Source: Ceratothoa steindachneri
Taxonomy: Eukaryota; Arthropoda; Malacostraca; Isopoda; Cymothoidae
DNA: 64,000 nucleotides
Assembly: GCA_963969495.1 (NCBI GenBank)
Contig: OZ018321.1
Coordinates: 107,895,212-107,959,211 of the forward strand
Direction: 5' to 3'
In this document: positions 24,001 to 38,560 of the stretch, piece by piece
Layout: each line of letters opens with the position of its first letter
Position numbering within the stretch: the first letter of the stretch is position 1
Program-made: the position numbers and the translations under genes
Notes under the pieces: generated by a model
What the model saw: the letters and a program-made list of their open reading frames with translations, nothing else
What the model was told of the DNA's origin: nothing
Databases searched by the model: none

Positions 24001-24053
24001 AATTTTTAGAAGAATCTAATCTTTTAGCCAAAACTGAATATATTGTTTCATGA
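21019..24053 (+). pseudogene. Family C ORF2: RT, RNase H and CCHC tail
   Basis: The frame is open from 21009 to 21896 through the RT N-terminus. A 140-bp tandem duplication (about 21574-21713 and 21714-21853) duplicates part of the fingers and shifts the frame by two. RT then continues: FFDIEKAYDITW (about 22055), a degraded VTQESVLSVN ending in TGA at 22259-22261, and LYVDDLALIF (catalytic YVDD, about 22322). A TGA at 22673-22675 precedes the thumb. RNase H follows with VFTDGSKSSDGVG, FTAELVVI, IFSDSFSSL and WVPSHVGIPGNERADAAAK (D, E, D, D all visible, about 23220-23570). A CCHC-like tail (HPVRGQL region) ends at 24053. Confidence 0.87.
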
Positions 24054-24055
24054 TT

Positions 24056-25203
24056 TTATATTCTCTGTTCTTGTATCTATTGTTGATCCATCTACAGTGT
24101 ATGTTTTTATCCTTTGTCGAGTTCTCAATAGTTTATTTTTTATATCCTTTTACACCCCTTGATGGTTTTAAATTCCTGTACTTCCATTCTATTGATCTTA
24201 ATTTCATAGTTATATTTTTGTATATTCTCCAGATGTCTATATTTTTATTGAGAACACTCATGCAAATTACTCGTCCTTGAATTTGAGTGCGGGCTAGTCC
24301 GTTTGGGCTTTGCAGCATTTATTTTCGGCACTATTTATTCATTCATTTTCTCTCCTTTCTTTCTCTTTAGTTATTATTTCTCTCTTTATCTCTCTATTTT
24401 TCTTTCTATTTATCTTTTCTCTCTATCTGTATTTCTCTTTCTCACTTTCTCTTTATCACTCTCTTTCTCTTTCTCACTCTTTCTCTTTCTTTCACTCTAT
24501 TTCTATTTGTATTTCTCTTTTTCTCTATCTCTCTCTTTTCATCTTTTTCTTTATATCTTTCTCTTTCTCGCATTGTTTTTCTTTTTCAATCTTTCTCTTT
24601 TTTTCTCTTTCTCTTTCTTTTTTTTTCTCTCTCTCTTTTTTCCCCTCTCAATTTTTTATCTCCCTCTTTTTCTCTGCTTTATCTCTTTTCTTCCTTTTTT
24701 TCTCTTTCCCTATCTCCCTTTTCTCGCTTATTTTTCTATCTCCCTCTCTCTCCTCTCTCTTTTTTGTCTTTTTCTCCGTTTCTCTCTCCCCCTCTCTTTT
24801 TTATCTCCCTCTTTCTCCTTTCTCTTTTTCGCTCTCTCTTTTTCTGTCTCCCATTTTCTTTCTTTGTCCCTATCTTTTTTATCTCCCTTTCTCTCTCTCT
24901 TTCGCTCTCCTCCATCTTTCTCTTTTTATCTCCCTCTTTCTCTCTTTTTCTCTCTCTCCCTCTTTCCCTCCTTTTCTCTCTCTTTTTATCTTTCTCTTTT
25001 TCTCTCTCCCTCTTTCCCTCTTTTGCGCTCTCTCTCTCTCTCCTTTATTTGCGGCACTCTTAATTTAAAATATACGCCGCCCCTTTCCCAAACAGCCATT
25101 CTTCTCGATTAAACCTGATCTCACTTACCCTGGTGGGTCCTAAGTACGGTCACTTATTCCCTCGGTGGATGTCGCCAGATGGACCCCTTTTATAAAAAAA
25201 AAA
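24056..25203 (+). repeat. Family C 3' UTR with ~700-bp polypyrimidine tract
   Basis: After the ORF2 stop comes an AT-rich stretch and then about 24340-25045 of nearly pure pyrimidines on the plus strand (TTTCTCT-type units). The last ~150 bp return to mixed sequence ending in GTCGCCAGATGG and an A-tract, so the tract is internal to the element. Long SFSLF-rich reading frames here are composition artefacts. Confidence 0.85.
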
Positions 25204-25279
25204 TATCTCTTTAAGATGTTGAGGGGCACACACATTATTTAATTCTCGTAATATATGCTCATATTTTAGTATTGAATCT

Positions 25280-25324
<45 letters not shown>

Positions 25325-26716
25325 AATGCGAGCTTTTTACCTTCCGTCAACCTTGAAATGAAAAAATGGTTCCCACTTTAAAATAAACAGGAGAACCCGA
25401 GTCGAGATAAAGAATCGAGACCAAAGTGGTCGTAGCTCTCAGAGGTAAAAGAGAATTCCAGCTTCGGCCACTGACTGACTGGGGCCTTTCCCTTCGAGGG
25501 TGAAGGTGATTTGCTGAAGCGGGTAAGAGTACTCTGCTATAGTTTGGACAGTTCAGTCCTTGTAATACATAGATTTATTTTATATGGATCGAATCGTCGT
25601 TGTCCCATTTGGGAAAAACATCCCCTTACATTGCCCAAACTGTGCGATAGTTCAGCCGATTTCTCTTCTCACATCACTTGTTTGCCCCAATGTGGCTGTT
25701 TGTGTATTTCAATGTCACGTTTTCTCACTCTTACTTTCATAAACCACTCACAATTTGGTAAATTATATCTCTAAATCTTCTAACTTGACAACTAGATCAT
25801 TCGAAAGAGAATGCAAAACAACATAAGGGTTTCAAATTCCGTTAGAATCGGCTGAATAGTTACAATGTTATTACTAAAACAAAAACAAACAAAACGGGGG
25901 CGCGACTAAAAATTGGAGATTCAAGGATTCGTGTTTTTTAAAGACGAATGGCAACTATTATACTCTGGAATTAAATTGATATTGTATATTCTACCGTTTT
26001 GATAGTTGTGTTGATTTCAAATTAGAATCCTTTTCCTCATTTTTTTAGAGATTGAATTGTTTTGTTGTACGAGACCATTATTATTGTTTCATTGCAAGAA
26101 AACTCCCACCTTTTTCGTGTCGAAGGGCATGGAGCCACTCAAAATATGACAATTTTTCCACGATTTTTCATTCTTTAGTTTTCGACAACAGCTGATTCAA
26201 GCTATTGTGAGTGCCATTGACTGGAATCCGTTAGAATGCCTACATTTCCTCGTTACATGGCACTCGTGCATGTGAGCATTACACGAAAAGGTGGGTCAGA
26301 AAGGCAGGCTCACTCAATGGAGAAAGTATGAAGGAAGAAGCAGTCAGATAAAGGAAAAACGTGTATAAATAGAAACCACAGGGACCTAATGAGAATTAAT
26401 AATGAAACTATAATAACAAACCAACAAGGAATATACCTGGGGGCTATGAGGATAGAACTGATGAGTGGACGCCATCGCCAATGGGATGGTATTGGCGGCA
26501 GATCATCAACCAGATAATACTGCCATGGAAAGGTAGCCGAGAGAGACCGCGACTCCACGCCATACCGTCAATGGCATGTAGTGGAGAAAAAGCTCTGGAC
26601 TTTGCTTCGGAGCTGTCTTCAGCGGACGAGGGAAAAGCGAGAGAGGAGTAATATCGAAATTTGGCTGTGGGAAGTCCTCAATCTAAGGAGTCAGCTTCAA
26701 GGGAGAAAGGTATAGG
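25204..26716. other. AT-rich intergenic, with (AT)n at 25283-25322
   Basis: No gene is recognised. It contains a 40-bp (AT)n array (25283-25322) and one copy of a dispersed repeat at about 25785-25880 (listed separately). Short reading frames at 25511-25774 (+) and 26310-26558 (-) have no recognisable motif. Confidence 0.5.
25785..25880 (+). repeat. Unclassified dispersed repeat, copy 1
   Basis: The core ATCATTCGAAAGAGAATG, then TTCAAATTCCGTTAGAATCG and a GAATAGTTACAATGTTA segment, recurs in reverse complement at about 40660-40745 with high identity over about 80 bp and weaker similarity beyond. I do not recognise the family. Confidence 0.75.
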
Positions 26717-27000
26717 ACAGGGGTGGCGAAACATTTCGACTATGGGTCTCAAATTGGGTAAATATTCTGTTTAACTATTCACGCGTGCCATTTGTAATGT
26801 TGAAGAAAATATTTAGAAAGTTTTAGGTGACAAAAACATGATAAAGAATAACATTAAAAAGTACATACTAAAGTATGTACTTTTTAATGTTTGCATTTTA
26901 TTATACACTGATCAACACACTTTTTGCTGACTTATGTTTTGTGGTTGTTTTTAACTCATTTTGGCGTGCTGATTTCATATATGTATTTATTTTTTTTGTA
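26717..27000. repeat. Perfect 19-bp inverted repeat, possible hAT-like end nearby
   Basis: Arms at 26850-26868 and 26873-26891 are perfect reverse complements around a 4-base loop (AACATTAAAAAGTACATAC arm). About 130 bp upstream, CAGGGGTGGCGAAAC (26718 on) resembles a hAT terminal repeat, but I cannot find a matching right end, so the element call is tentative. Confidence 0.4.
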
Positions 27001-27103
27001 ACACATCAGATTTTTATTCTACAGCATATTCCTATTTTGCGAGGTACTGCATGTCCATTTTTATTGAGGTCATTCTAAAAATATTAAAACATCAGTATTT
27101 TCT

Positions 27104-27771
27104 TCCATGTATCTTAGGGCGCTCAGAAAATGTAGTCCGGACTATATAGATCAAGAATTTACCAAAATTGAAGAGATTGCCTTTAATCTATGTTACCCGA
27201 AATATTTTTTGGGGAAAACTGCATGTATAAAGCTAAAAGACATTCAATAACCGCAAGTTAAGGAAAACAGAACCTTTACACAACATTTTACTCTTAGCTT
27301 ACCATGATAATTTTTGGTATGCAGTACCAATGTTAAAACAACTTAATATAAATTTAATTTTTAAATACAATTATACATTCAAAAATATGTTAATAAAAAC
27401 ACAGCCCAGGGAACGATAATAATGTAATATATAATATACCTTGTTTGGATTGTAATTTACTCTATGTAGGTCAATTTACTAAAAATATCACTGTAAGAAT
27501 TAAGCAATATCAAAATGCAGTATCTAAAGGATATTCAAATAGTGCTTAGGCCCTAAACAGGCTTAAGATGGGTCACCAGATTAACTGGTCATAAGCAGAT
27601 ACCATAATGCATATAAATGATTTTATTAGCAAAAATATATGTGAATCGTTCCTAATCTCCAGCACAAAGGAGAGAAATGTAAATATTTGCCCCGGTTTGT
27701 TTTCCTTAGATCCAGTCCTATCTTTCTTTCTCAAATCAGATTTATCAGAGGTCATAAAAAATATGACCTTA
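27104..27771 (+). pseudogene. Penelope-like element relic: RT C-terminus and GIY-YIG endonuclease
   Basis: Two frames together read like the end of a Penelope-like polyprotein. The first (27104-27250) reads RALRKCSPDYIDQEFTKIEE then AFNLCYPKYFLGK, the usual thumb/linker region. The second (from about 27430) reads PCLDCNLLYVGQFTKN (GIY-YIG endonuclease with its Cys pair), an RIKQYQNAV helix, MGHQINW, and CESFLISSTKERNVN to SEVIKN. The frame changes between them and stops occur at about 27545 and 27590. Penelope elements are retroelements whose GIY-YIG nuclease nicks the target. The assignment rests on motif order recalled from the family. Confidence 0.7.
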
Positions 27772-27894
27772 TAGGGAATTTTTTTTGTATAAATACAGTG
27801 TCTATTTTATAAAGTATTGTGAGTTTGAAAATCTTAAGACAACGAAAATACTAACCCTAATCAACCTTTCTTTTTTCCCTACGTGGTATAACTA

Positions 27895-28715
27895 AATATT
27901 TAGACTTCTTTGAACTACATATCTATAAAAAGTCTCCATTCACTTGGATCATACTTTGAAACACCCATCGCGTATAACAGTCCCGCCACGTCACAGCAGT
28001 AAACAAAAATCTTCTTTAATTTTGAAGAGTGCCAAGAGATGTCTCTCCCTGTTCCGGTAAAAAGTTACATTTGTTTTTTCATGCAACAAATTCTTCTCTT
28101 TAAGTCTAACACTTCAGCTAACTCTTTTGACAGGCCTAAGTCTCTTAACTAAATCATTCAGTTCTAATTGGCTGAAGTTTCCACGTTCTTTGGTCGATGT
28201 ATGTACAAAGTCTGGATCACTTTCAAGTTCATTCTTAATCACATTCACGTATATCACTTACTTCGTCCAGTGAAGTAAGTTCCTTGAATACAAGTACTGG
28301 AATTTCATGTCAATGAAGCACGAAAGGATGAATTGCTGAATCAAGATTTGGGTAACTTTTTTTATGTCTCGTTTTCTTGCTATAACCAGAAGGTTTTGTG
28401 GGACAAAGTAGCAATCGTTTACGTGGTTTTTTGGCTCCCGCCACACCATAGTTGTTTCCTTTTGCCTTTTGTCCATTGGCGTAGATTTTCGACACATGGG
28501 TTACAAACATTGTGCGGGGCACACAGTTTATCCTGATCGCCTAATTTAATCTTAAAATAAGCCAAGTATTCTCTTTTCACAAAGTTACTAATGTTCATTC
28601 TTTTATTTGGTGCAGTAAAACAATCACATATATAGCAAAATGAGTCACGGGAATTCAAACATTTCCTTCGTAATGAGGCCACACTACTGAATGTTATTTC
28701 ATGAAACAAATCTGA
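27895..28715 (-). pseudogene. Decayed member of a multicopy arthropod orphan family (WREP/DCYF motifs)
   Basis: Reading the minus strand from 28709: a Cys pair (FCYICDCFT), LAYFKIKLGDQDK, a second Cys/His cluster (CAPHNVCNPCVENLRQW), TKGKRKQ, then in a shifted frame VWREPKNHVNDCYF, a KRDIKK region, and after a gap VIKNELESDPDFVH, NFSQLELNDLVK, GLSKELAEVLDLKRR, and finally KYDPSEWRLFID near 27910. I recognise this motif order from uncharacterised, often multicopy proteins in arthropod genomes. Its function is unknown to me. At least four frame changes and several stops show it is dead. The Cys/His clusters suggest metal binding. Confidence 0.65.
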
Positions 28716-29310
28716 AAAAACACAAAATTATATTATACACAATTGCTTTATATATCTAGATGTGCATAAAGAGAAGTCTAAATACATAGATAAAATAAAA
28801 TAAGACGAATACCAAATGCCTCCAATTCAGTTCACTTGGTCGTAAGATAGCCTGCTACTCTGAGTGGGACAAATATGGACCAGTCCATAAATAAAAAACG
28901 ACGTGATAGAAGAAAACTATTCCCATTTTTAAACCCAGTGACCCCGAATTTCCCAAGAACAGGTCTCAAACTTAAGTGAGCAGAAAAAAAGTTAAAATCT
29001 TTTGACCATTGTTACATTTTCATTGATGTATTTCATTTAATTCAAAATCCTACGACTTAAGATGTTTACATCCAAGTTTCCTTGTCACCCTGACTTTGGC
29101 CTGTCGGAAAACATTGCATATATGCCACTTTGGACACGCGTGCCATGGATTCGCTACCCGTGTAAGCCCATTATCGACACAAGCCTGGCCAATTCGGTAG
29201 GAGAGTGGCTTCTCGTTGCCTGCATGCGGCAACCCGTGGCAGGAGCGAATAATATCCCCGTTCAGGTTGAGTGAAACAATGCCTTCAGCCGAGCCTAGTG
29301 GATGTTCTGT
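28716..29310. other. AT-rich intergenic
   Basis: No coding or repeat feature is recognised. 29062-29310 is less AT-rich but has no similarity to family B, which starts at 29326. Confidence 0.5.
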
Positions 29311-29325
29311 TTCTTCATTACTGGT

Positions 29326-31929
29326 TGATGTCCCATACGCCATGCTTCGACACCTGGGTGAGCGAGGCATGGCCTTTCTGGTAGATTTGTTCAACAGGAT
29401 TTGGGTGGAGGTTCTCCTCCCGGATTCCTGGCGAATCGCTACTGTGTTCGCCTTTCGCAAACCGGGGAGACATCACTCTACTCTGGCCGGTTTCCGCCCA
29501 ATCTCTCTAACCTCTTGCGTGTGCATGTTGAAGGAGATATGGTAAATATTAGATTAGCCTTTTTCCTGGATAGCGGAGACCATCTGTCTTCTGCACAATG
29601 CGGCTTCCGTAAGTTCCACTCCACGTCGGATGCTCTGCTGTGACTGGAAAAGGCCGTCTGCGAAGCCTTCCTTCGTAGACAGAACTACGCAAAGGGGTTT
29701 TTCGATCTGGAGAAGGCCTATGATACCAAATGGCGATACGGTATCATGAAGAAACCCCACATGATGGGGGCGAGGGGATGCCTCCCAATGTTTATATCTG
29801 AATTTTTGCGGCATCGTCGATTCTGCGTACGGGTGGTAGGAGCCCTCTCCGGCCCAATGGAGCAGGAAGAGAGTGTCCCGCAGAGAAGTGTCCTCAGTGT
29901 CACCCTCTTTGCCCTGACCATCAACGGCATCACCTCGGTGCTGCCGGAAGATGTTCTCGCTACGCTCTAAATGGACAACCTTTCGATCTCTTTTGGCGCG
30001 GCCCAGATGCCAACTCTGGAGCGTCGACTCCAACAGGCATTGAACCGCGTCTCTCGCTATGCCGAAGCGCACAGGTTTCGGCTTTCCTTGGCCAAGACTA
30101 AGGTGGTGTATTTCTGCTGCCATCCACGGCTCAACCCTGACCCAGATTTGTTTCTTAATGAGGTGCGCCTGGAAGTGGTTGAATCGCACCGTTTCCTTGG
30201 TCTTGTATTTGACCGACGCCTCACCTGGGAGGCTCATATTCGCAGCCTTAAGGTCTCTTGTACCCGCGCCATGGATATTCTCCGTTCCGTGACGTTCAGC
30301 GCTTAGGGTGCTGATAGGGCTACTGCCTTACTTTTTTTATCGATCCTTTGTTCGTCCGAAGCTCGACTACAGATGCGAGTTTTATGCATCCGCAGCCGAG
30401 CGTGTATTGGGGAAGGTGGATTCGATCCACCACACCGGCCTTCGCCTGGCGACCGGTGCCTTCTGTGCTTGCCCTATTGAGAGCCTACTAGTCGATGCTG
30501 GGGAGATGCCACTCGCTCTACGCCGTGTACAGTGCATCATTCTCCTGTACGTGCTAGCCTGGCGCCTCCCTCAGTCGCCAACAGCTCTCACTGCATCCGC
30601 AGCTGATTTCGACGGTGCCTATGCTGCCGAGAGACGCCAGGCATACCCTAAGCCCTTTGGGTTTAGGGCAGGAAACTCCTTCGAGAGCTAGGTATAGCTC
30701 TCGGGCCGGTGCCGCCTCTGGTTCTGCCCACGACGCCACCCTGGAGGGTACCACATTTGGCTATTTGTCGCCTCGCCTCTGCTCCCAAAGCTTGTACAGC
30801 GCCAGGAGTATTGCGTTCAACCTTTTTGCAGCACACCTCGTCACGCTGGAACCGTGCCAGTGTATACGGTGCTCCAAGTCCCAAGAGGGGGTCGGCTTCC
30901 ACGCCGTATCCCCTTTGTTTGAAGTCAGCGGGGCTCTGCCAGGCGCTGCGTCTGTCTTCACGGCCGAGCTGGTGGTAATACACCACTCTACGGGAGATTA
31001 CGCGACGTGCCCCGTTCGGAGACCTGATTGTGATCTATAGCGACTCACAGAGCGCCCTGAGTGCTCTTGGGGCATTGGAATCTCCGCATCCCCTGGTTCG
31101 TGATATCCGTGACGCCACGGTTTCGACGAGCCGAGCGGGTGTCGAGATTATCTTGTGCTGGGTTCCTGGACATGTAGGAATTGCGGGGAATGAGCGCACC
31201 GATGAGTACGCCAAAGAGTCCGCGAGGACTCTGCGACCGGACTAGCGTTTTGCTCTTCCTCACACAGACTACATGGCAGGAATACGGGCAGCTCTTCGGG
31301 CTGCTTGGCAAAGAAGATGGGAGACGGTCGAAGTGAACCTAAAGTTGCGTGCCATTGCGCCGCGACTGTTCCCATGGACCTACCCTCAATCCTGCGAAGG
31401 CTTCAGGTGTCTTTATGTTGTCTCTGAATTGGGCACACTCGCGGGATGCACCGCCATTTGATGAAGCACTCGCCAGCGCCCTACTGTGAAGACTGCGTTG
31501 TCCCCCAGACTGTTCGGTACCTTCTTGTTGAATGTCCCAGTCTGGGCGATCTCCACGCACGTTACCTGTCCCGGTGCCGGGTTAGGCGGTGTCGCAACCG
31601 CCTGTCCCTTGTACTCGGGACGAGTTCGTGCATATTGACTGGTGGACTTATAGACTTTTGGGGGAGGCCGGCCTTCTCCCCTTTATTTAACTAGATTTGT
31701 TTTTTTTGTTATTGTTGTTTTCTCTGTAGGTTGCACGCTCCTGCGCCAGGGGGAGGGGGCCCTCTCCCCGACGCCGGAGCTTGCATCCTAATTGTTGCCA
31801 TCTTCCCTTTTTATCGTTGTTTTGTTTTGATATTCTTATTTTAAAGTAGCCTAGTGCTAGGCTGTTGTGAATGCGGCGACCTATGCCCAAATGGGCAGTC
31901 GCCAGATAGGCTCCTAAAATAAAAAAAAA
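29326..31929 (+). mobile_element. Family B LINE, 5'-truncated copy B3, with target-site duplication
   Basis: It begins within the RT at GATGTCCCATACGCC (equal to B4 50348) and runs to a 3' end with the family hairpin and A-tract. A 15-bp duplication with one mismatch flanks it: TTCTTCATTACTGGT at 29311-29325 and TTCTTCATTCCTGGT at 31930-31944. It is therefore a bona fide target-primed insertion and not a deletion product. Confidence 0.93.
29343..31686 (+). pseudogene. Family B ORF2 fragment (RT, RNase H), copy B3
   Basis: RT fingers (RIATVFAFRKPGRHHST, GFRPISLTS), FFDLEKAYDTKWRYG (first catalytic Asp kept), then the catalytic YVDD box reads stop-Met-Asp-Asn (about 29968-29979), so the active site is destroyed. 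Thumb and connection (AKTKVVYFC, RFLGLVFDRRLTWEA) continue to a TAG at 30304. RNase H (FTAELVVIHHS, IYSDSQSALSAL, WVPGHVGIAGNER) and the CCHC tail follow with further frame changes. The ORF ends near 31686 at TTTATTTAA. Confidence 0.88.
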
Positions 31930-31944
31930 TTCTTCATTCCTGGT

Positions 31945-36260
<4,316 letters not shown>

Positions 36261-37179
36261 CATTCCACCACACAATATATCTTTATTAGCAAAGTCTTTG
36301 GTTGGAATTCTTCTTACTGGATGGATTGCTTTCTTTGAGGTTGATGTGACTGCTTGCACTTGCAGTCGGTCGAGCGAGAGATTTGTGTGAATGACAATCA
36401 TCTGCCTCCGGCGTGCCAGAAAATATGGGCTACGAATTGCGTGAGGTTGCCAGCGTTCGCTGTCATAACAGCTGCTCCAACATATGCTATTTCCCCGGGA
36501 CGTCAAGGTGCCTACCCGGTCAGGGAAGGAAGGAAATTTTTGCGCTTGGCTGCCGTGTAGGAAAGTCTTAAGTGTAATGAAGGAATGTCTTTTGAGATAA
36601 ATTTTTGTTCGGAAAGGGCGCCTGTTGTTTGTTCGTCGTTGCGTTAATGGCGAGGCACGCCTCAATGGACTTTGTGATTTTTTTAGGGTCCCGTGGAAGT
36701 CGTGCCACTTTGAATTCTGGTCAGTGGTCGACAGACGGAGTGAGAATAATTGAAAGGTTGTGTTGTCCTTTTTCAAGAAGGGTGTAATGAGTGGGGAGGT
36801 AAGTTGGTCTACGGTTAGTATGGTATAGCCGACCATTTGAAAAGACGTGAAAAAAATTGAAATGACAGTCACGAGACTAGTTTGTGTGAGCAGGCATCGG
36901 TCAAACTGTGCCAGATGGGAATCGCCATTTTAACCGGGAGAGAGAGGATGTCTGTGCTATGTGACTGACTGAATCCTTGGGTAGAGTAATTTGCGGCTAT
37001 GCAGACAACCGGGGAGAGGTTAGGTCTGGGAGGGATGCGAAATATGCAGTGTATTTAGCATGTATTGTTGGATGCAGGTCAGAAAAGGGGTCTTAGAGAA
37101 CTTGGAAAATCAAGTCCTTGAACAGGTGCGATAAGAGTGAACCGCGGGACTCGGGAGTAAGAGTGCCATAAATAACGCT

Positions 37180-37340
37180 TCCGGACCTTCGGTCCGTAAA
37201 AACACGCCCTTTTGTCTAGAACAAGCGAAAGGTGTTGCAAGAAGTCGGCCCCGAAGATAGGCTGATCGACGTTAGCAACTAAAAACAGCCAAGGGAGACA
37301 CCGTGAAAAAAAGATAAAGATGGATATAAATTTAATTAAT
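37180..37340 (-). pseudogene. Ty3/gypsy-type aspartic protease C-terminus relic
   Basis: Reading the minus strand from about 37290, one frame gives WLFLVANVDQPIFGADFL then QHLSLVLDKRACF. The VADV..PILGADFL box is the C-terminal strand of the retropepsin in many Ty3/gypsy retrotransposons. Upstream, LRTTNCLY fits the preceding LQAANGT-like strand after a gap. The active-site DTGA block is not visible and downstream RT motifs (36081-37100) are not convincing, so only this scrap is supported. Confidence 0.5.
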
Positions 37341-37570
37341 AGAGACAGTTTGTAGTGCGGAGACCTTTGGAGCTCGAAGATTGCTCTGTATCACCACCAC
37401 AGTGAGTGCGGAAAAGACTGATGGAGGCCCCCAGGAAGGTGTCCTTGAGGTGGAGTTGGTGGCGAGGCCGGAGGGCGTGGAGAGTGGAATGACAACCCTG
37501 ACGAAGCAAGGTTACGTTATGTATTTCTCATGAAATATAGTTGTCATTTCTCTTAGATTTGCAAACTATT
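37341..37570. other. Short unassigned interval between gypsy scrap and maT relic
   Basis: No feature is recognised. It may include more decayed gypsy gag/protease sequence on the minus strand. Confidence 0.3.
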
Positions 37571-37574
37571 GAAT

Positions 37575-38546
37575 GGTTTCATTGGGGTGAGATCAGAATC
37601 GCAATTTTTTTACCCGACTCCACTACCATGTTTAAAATGTTTAGGTGATCCTTTCTTCTAAGATACTGATATATTTTTCTAATTTGAATTAATGTTATCA
37701 ATCGACTCGACCAAGTCTGATCGTACGCTTCCAAACAACTCCAAATTTGGTCAGATGCGCTACCTGGATTTGTAGGCCTCTCGTTCCACCCCAACCACAC
37801 ACAAAGAAGTCAAGGGGGTCGCAGTTAGGCCAAATGCCAAGTACTGTGTGATCGAATAAATTCTCCGACAGCCAGGGAATGTGTCTTCTGTCTAGTTTGG
37901 CAGGGCGCATCGTTCCTGCCACACGTAACGCCCCCTCGATCCAGAAAATGGATGTAGCCGCCGGTGTTCAGTCCCCCTCACTGCTAACGACACAGAAGAC
38001 TATGAGTGTCGGTGGGAGTTTCATTTGTATGACTCTCGGGACGTCCTTAGATGCGAGAGCAAGCCACTTGCTGTTTTGAGAGTTGATCTTGTCTTGGCAG
38101 AAATATTTCTCCTCGTAGAAGAACCACATCATGTCGGGCTTCAGCGGGCATTTCAACTTGTCAATCAGCTTCTTGGTAGGCTTGAGTCGCTTTTCCTGCA
38201 TCGCCTTGAACTAAAATTATTCTTTCATTTGTATGAAAAGTAGCGAATGTCCTTATGCACTCCAGCCTAATGAGTTTTTTATCCACACTTTTCTACCTTG
38301 CAATGCCACGCATCGACTTTCTGGCATCATACTTGATGATCTTGTTTCAGCGACGAATTCCGGCGTTGTGATGGCGTTAGATCGCCGAACATGGGATTCC
38401 CTCTCAGCTCTCACCTCGTAGTCAAATTCTGAATTTCCTAGCTCCTTTCTGAACTTTTCCGCCATCCTTCTGCTGACTTTGAAAAATTGTGAAATCTCAT
38501 TGTCCAACGGCGCGGATCCACGGAGGACTCCATGCCCTTTCCACAA
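37575..38546 (-). pseudogene. maT/DD37-41D-like mariner transposase, degraded
   Basis: Minus-strand reading from 38546: an N-terminal helix-turn-helix region (EISQFFKVSRRMAEKFRKEL), then HVRRSNAITTPEFVAE, ESRCVALQGRKVWIKNSLG, TKKLIDKLKCP, and the first catalytic block MMWFFYEEKYFCQDK, where the family Asp of S-D-E-K is replaced (YEEK). Next come NSQNSKWLAL, DVPRVIQMKLPPTLIVFCVV and EGD-stop. The segment with the second catalytic Asp (QQDSAP-type) is largely deleted, leaving PWLSENLFDH and WPNCDPLDFFVCGW, where the last block survives. Several stops and shifts are present. The transposon ends were not located. Confidence 0.75.
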
Positions 38547-38560
38547 ATAGGAGGGTGGGG

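Larger units (their letters stand above)
16192..25203 (+). mobile_element. Family C LINE (I-superfamily, related to family B), interrupted by CR1 A3
   Basis: It spans a 5' UTR sharing the TCCTGGCCGCCGTGCTGACG block with family B, ORF1 (16653 on), ORF2 endonuclease (about 18300-19137), then CR1 A3 (19138-21018), then RT, RNase H, CCHC tail and a pyrimidine-rich 3' UTR. The 3' end GTCGCCAGATGG then A-tract matches family B. A 9-bp repeat TATCTCTTT at 16183-16191 and 25204-25212 fits a target-site duplication. Without A3 it is about 7.1 kb. Several stops and shifts make it inactive. Confidence 0.88.

Noticed and set aside
24303..25112. Long open frames rich in Ser, Phe and Leu on the plus strand
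   Set aside because: They are translations of the polypyrimidine tract in the family C 3' UTR; two overlapping frames are open for the same reason.
29050..29460. 136-codon minus-strand frame
   Set aside because: Its 5' half is antisense to the B3 RT start and the rest is unique sequence without motif; similar antisense frames occur over B4 and B5 at the same place.
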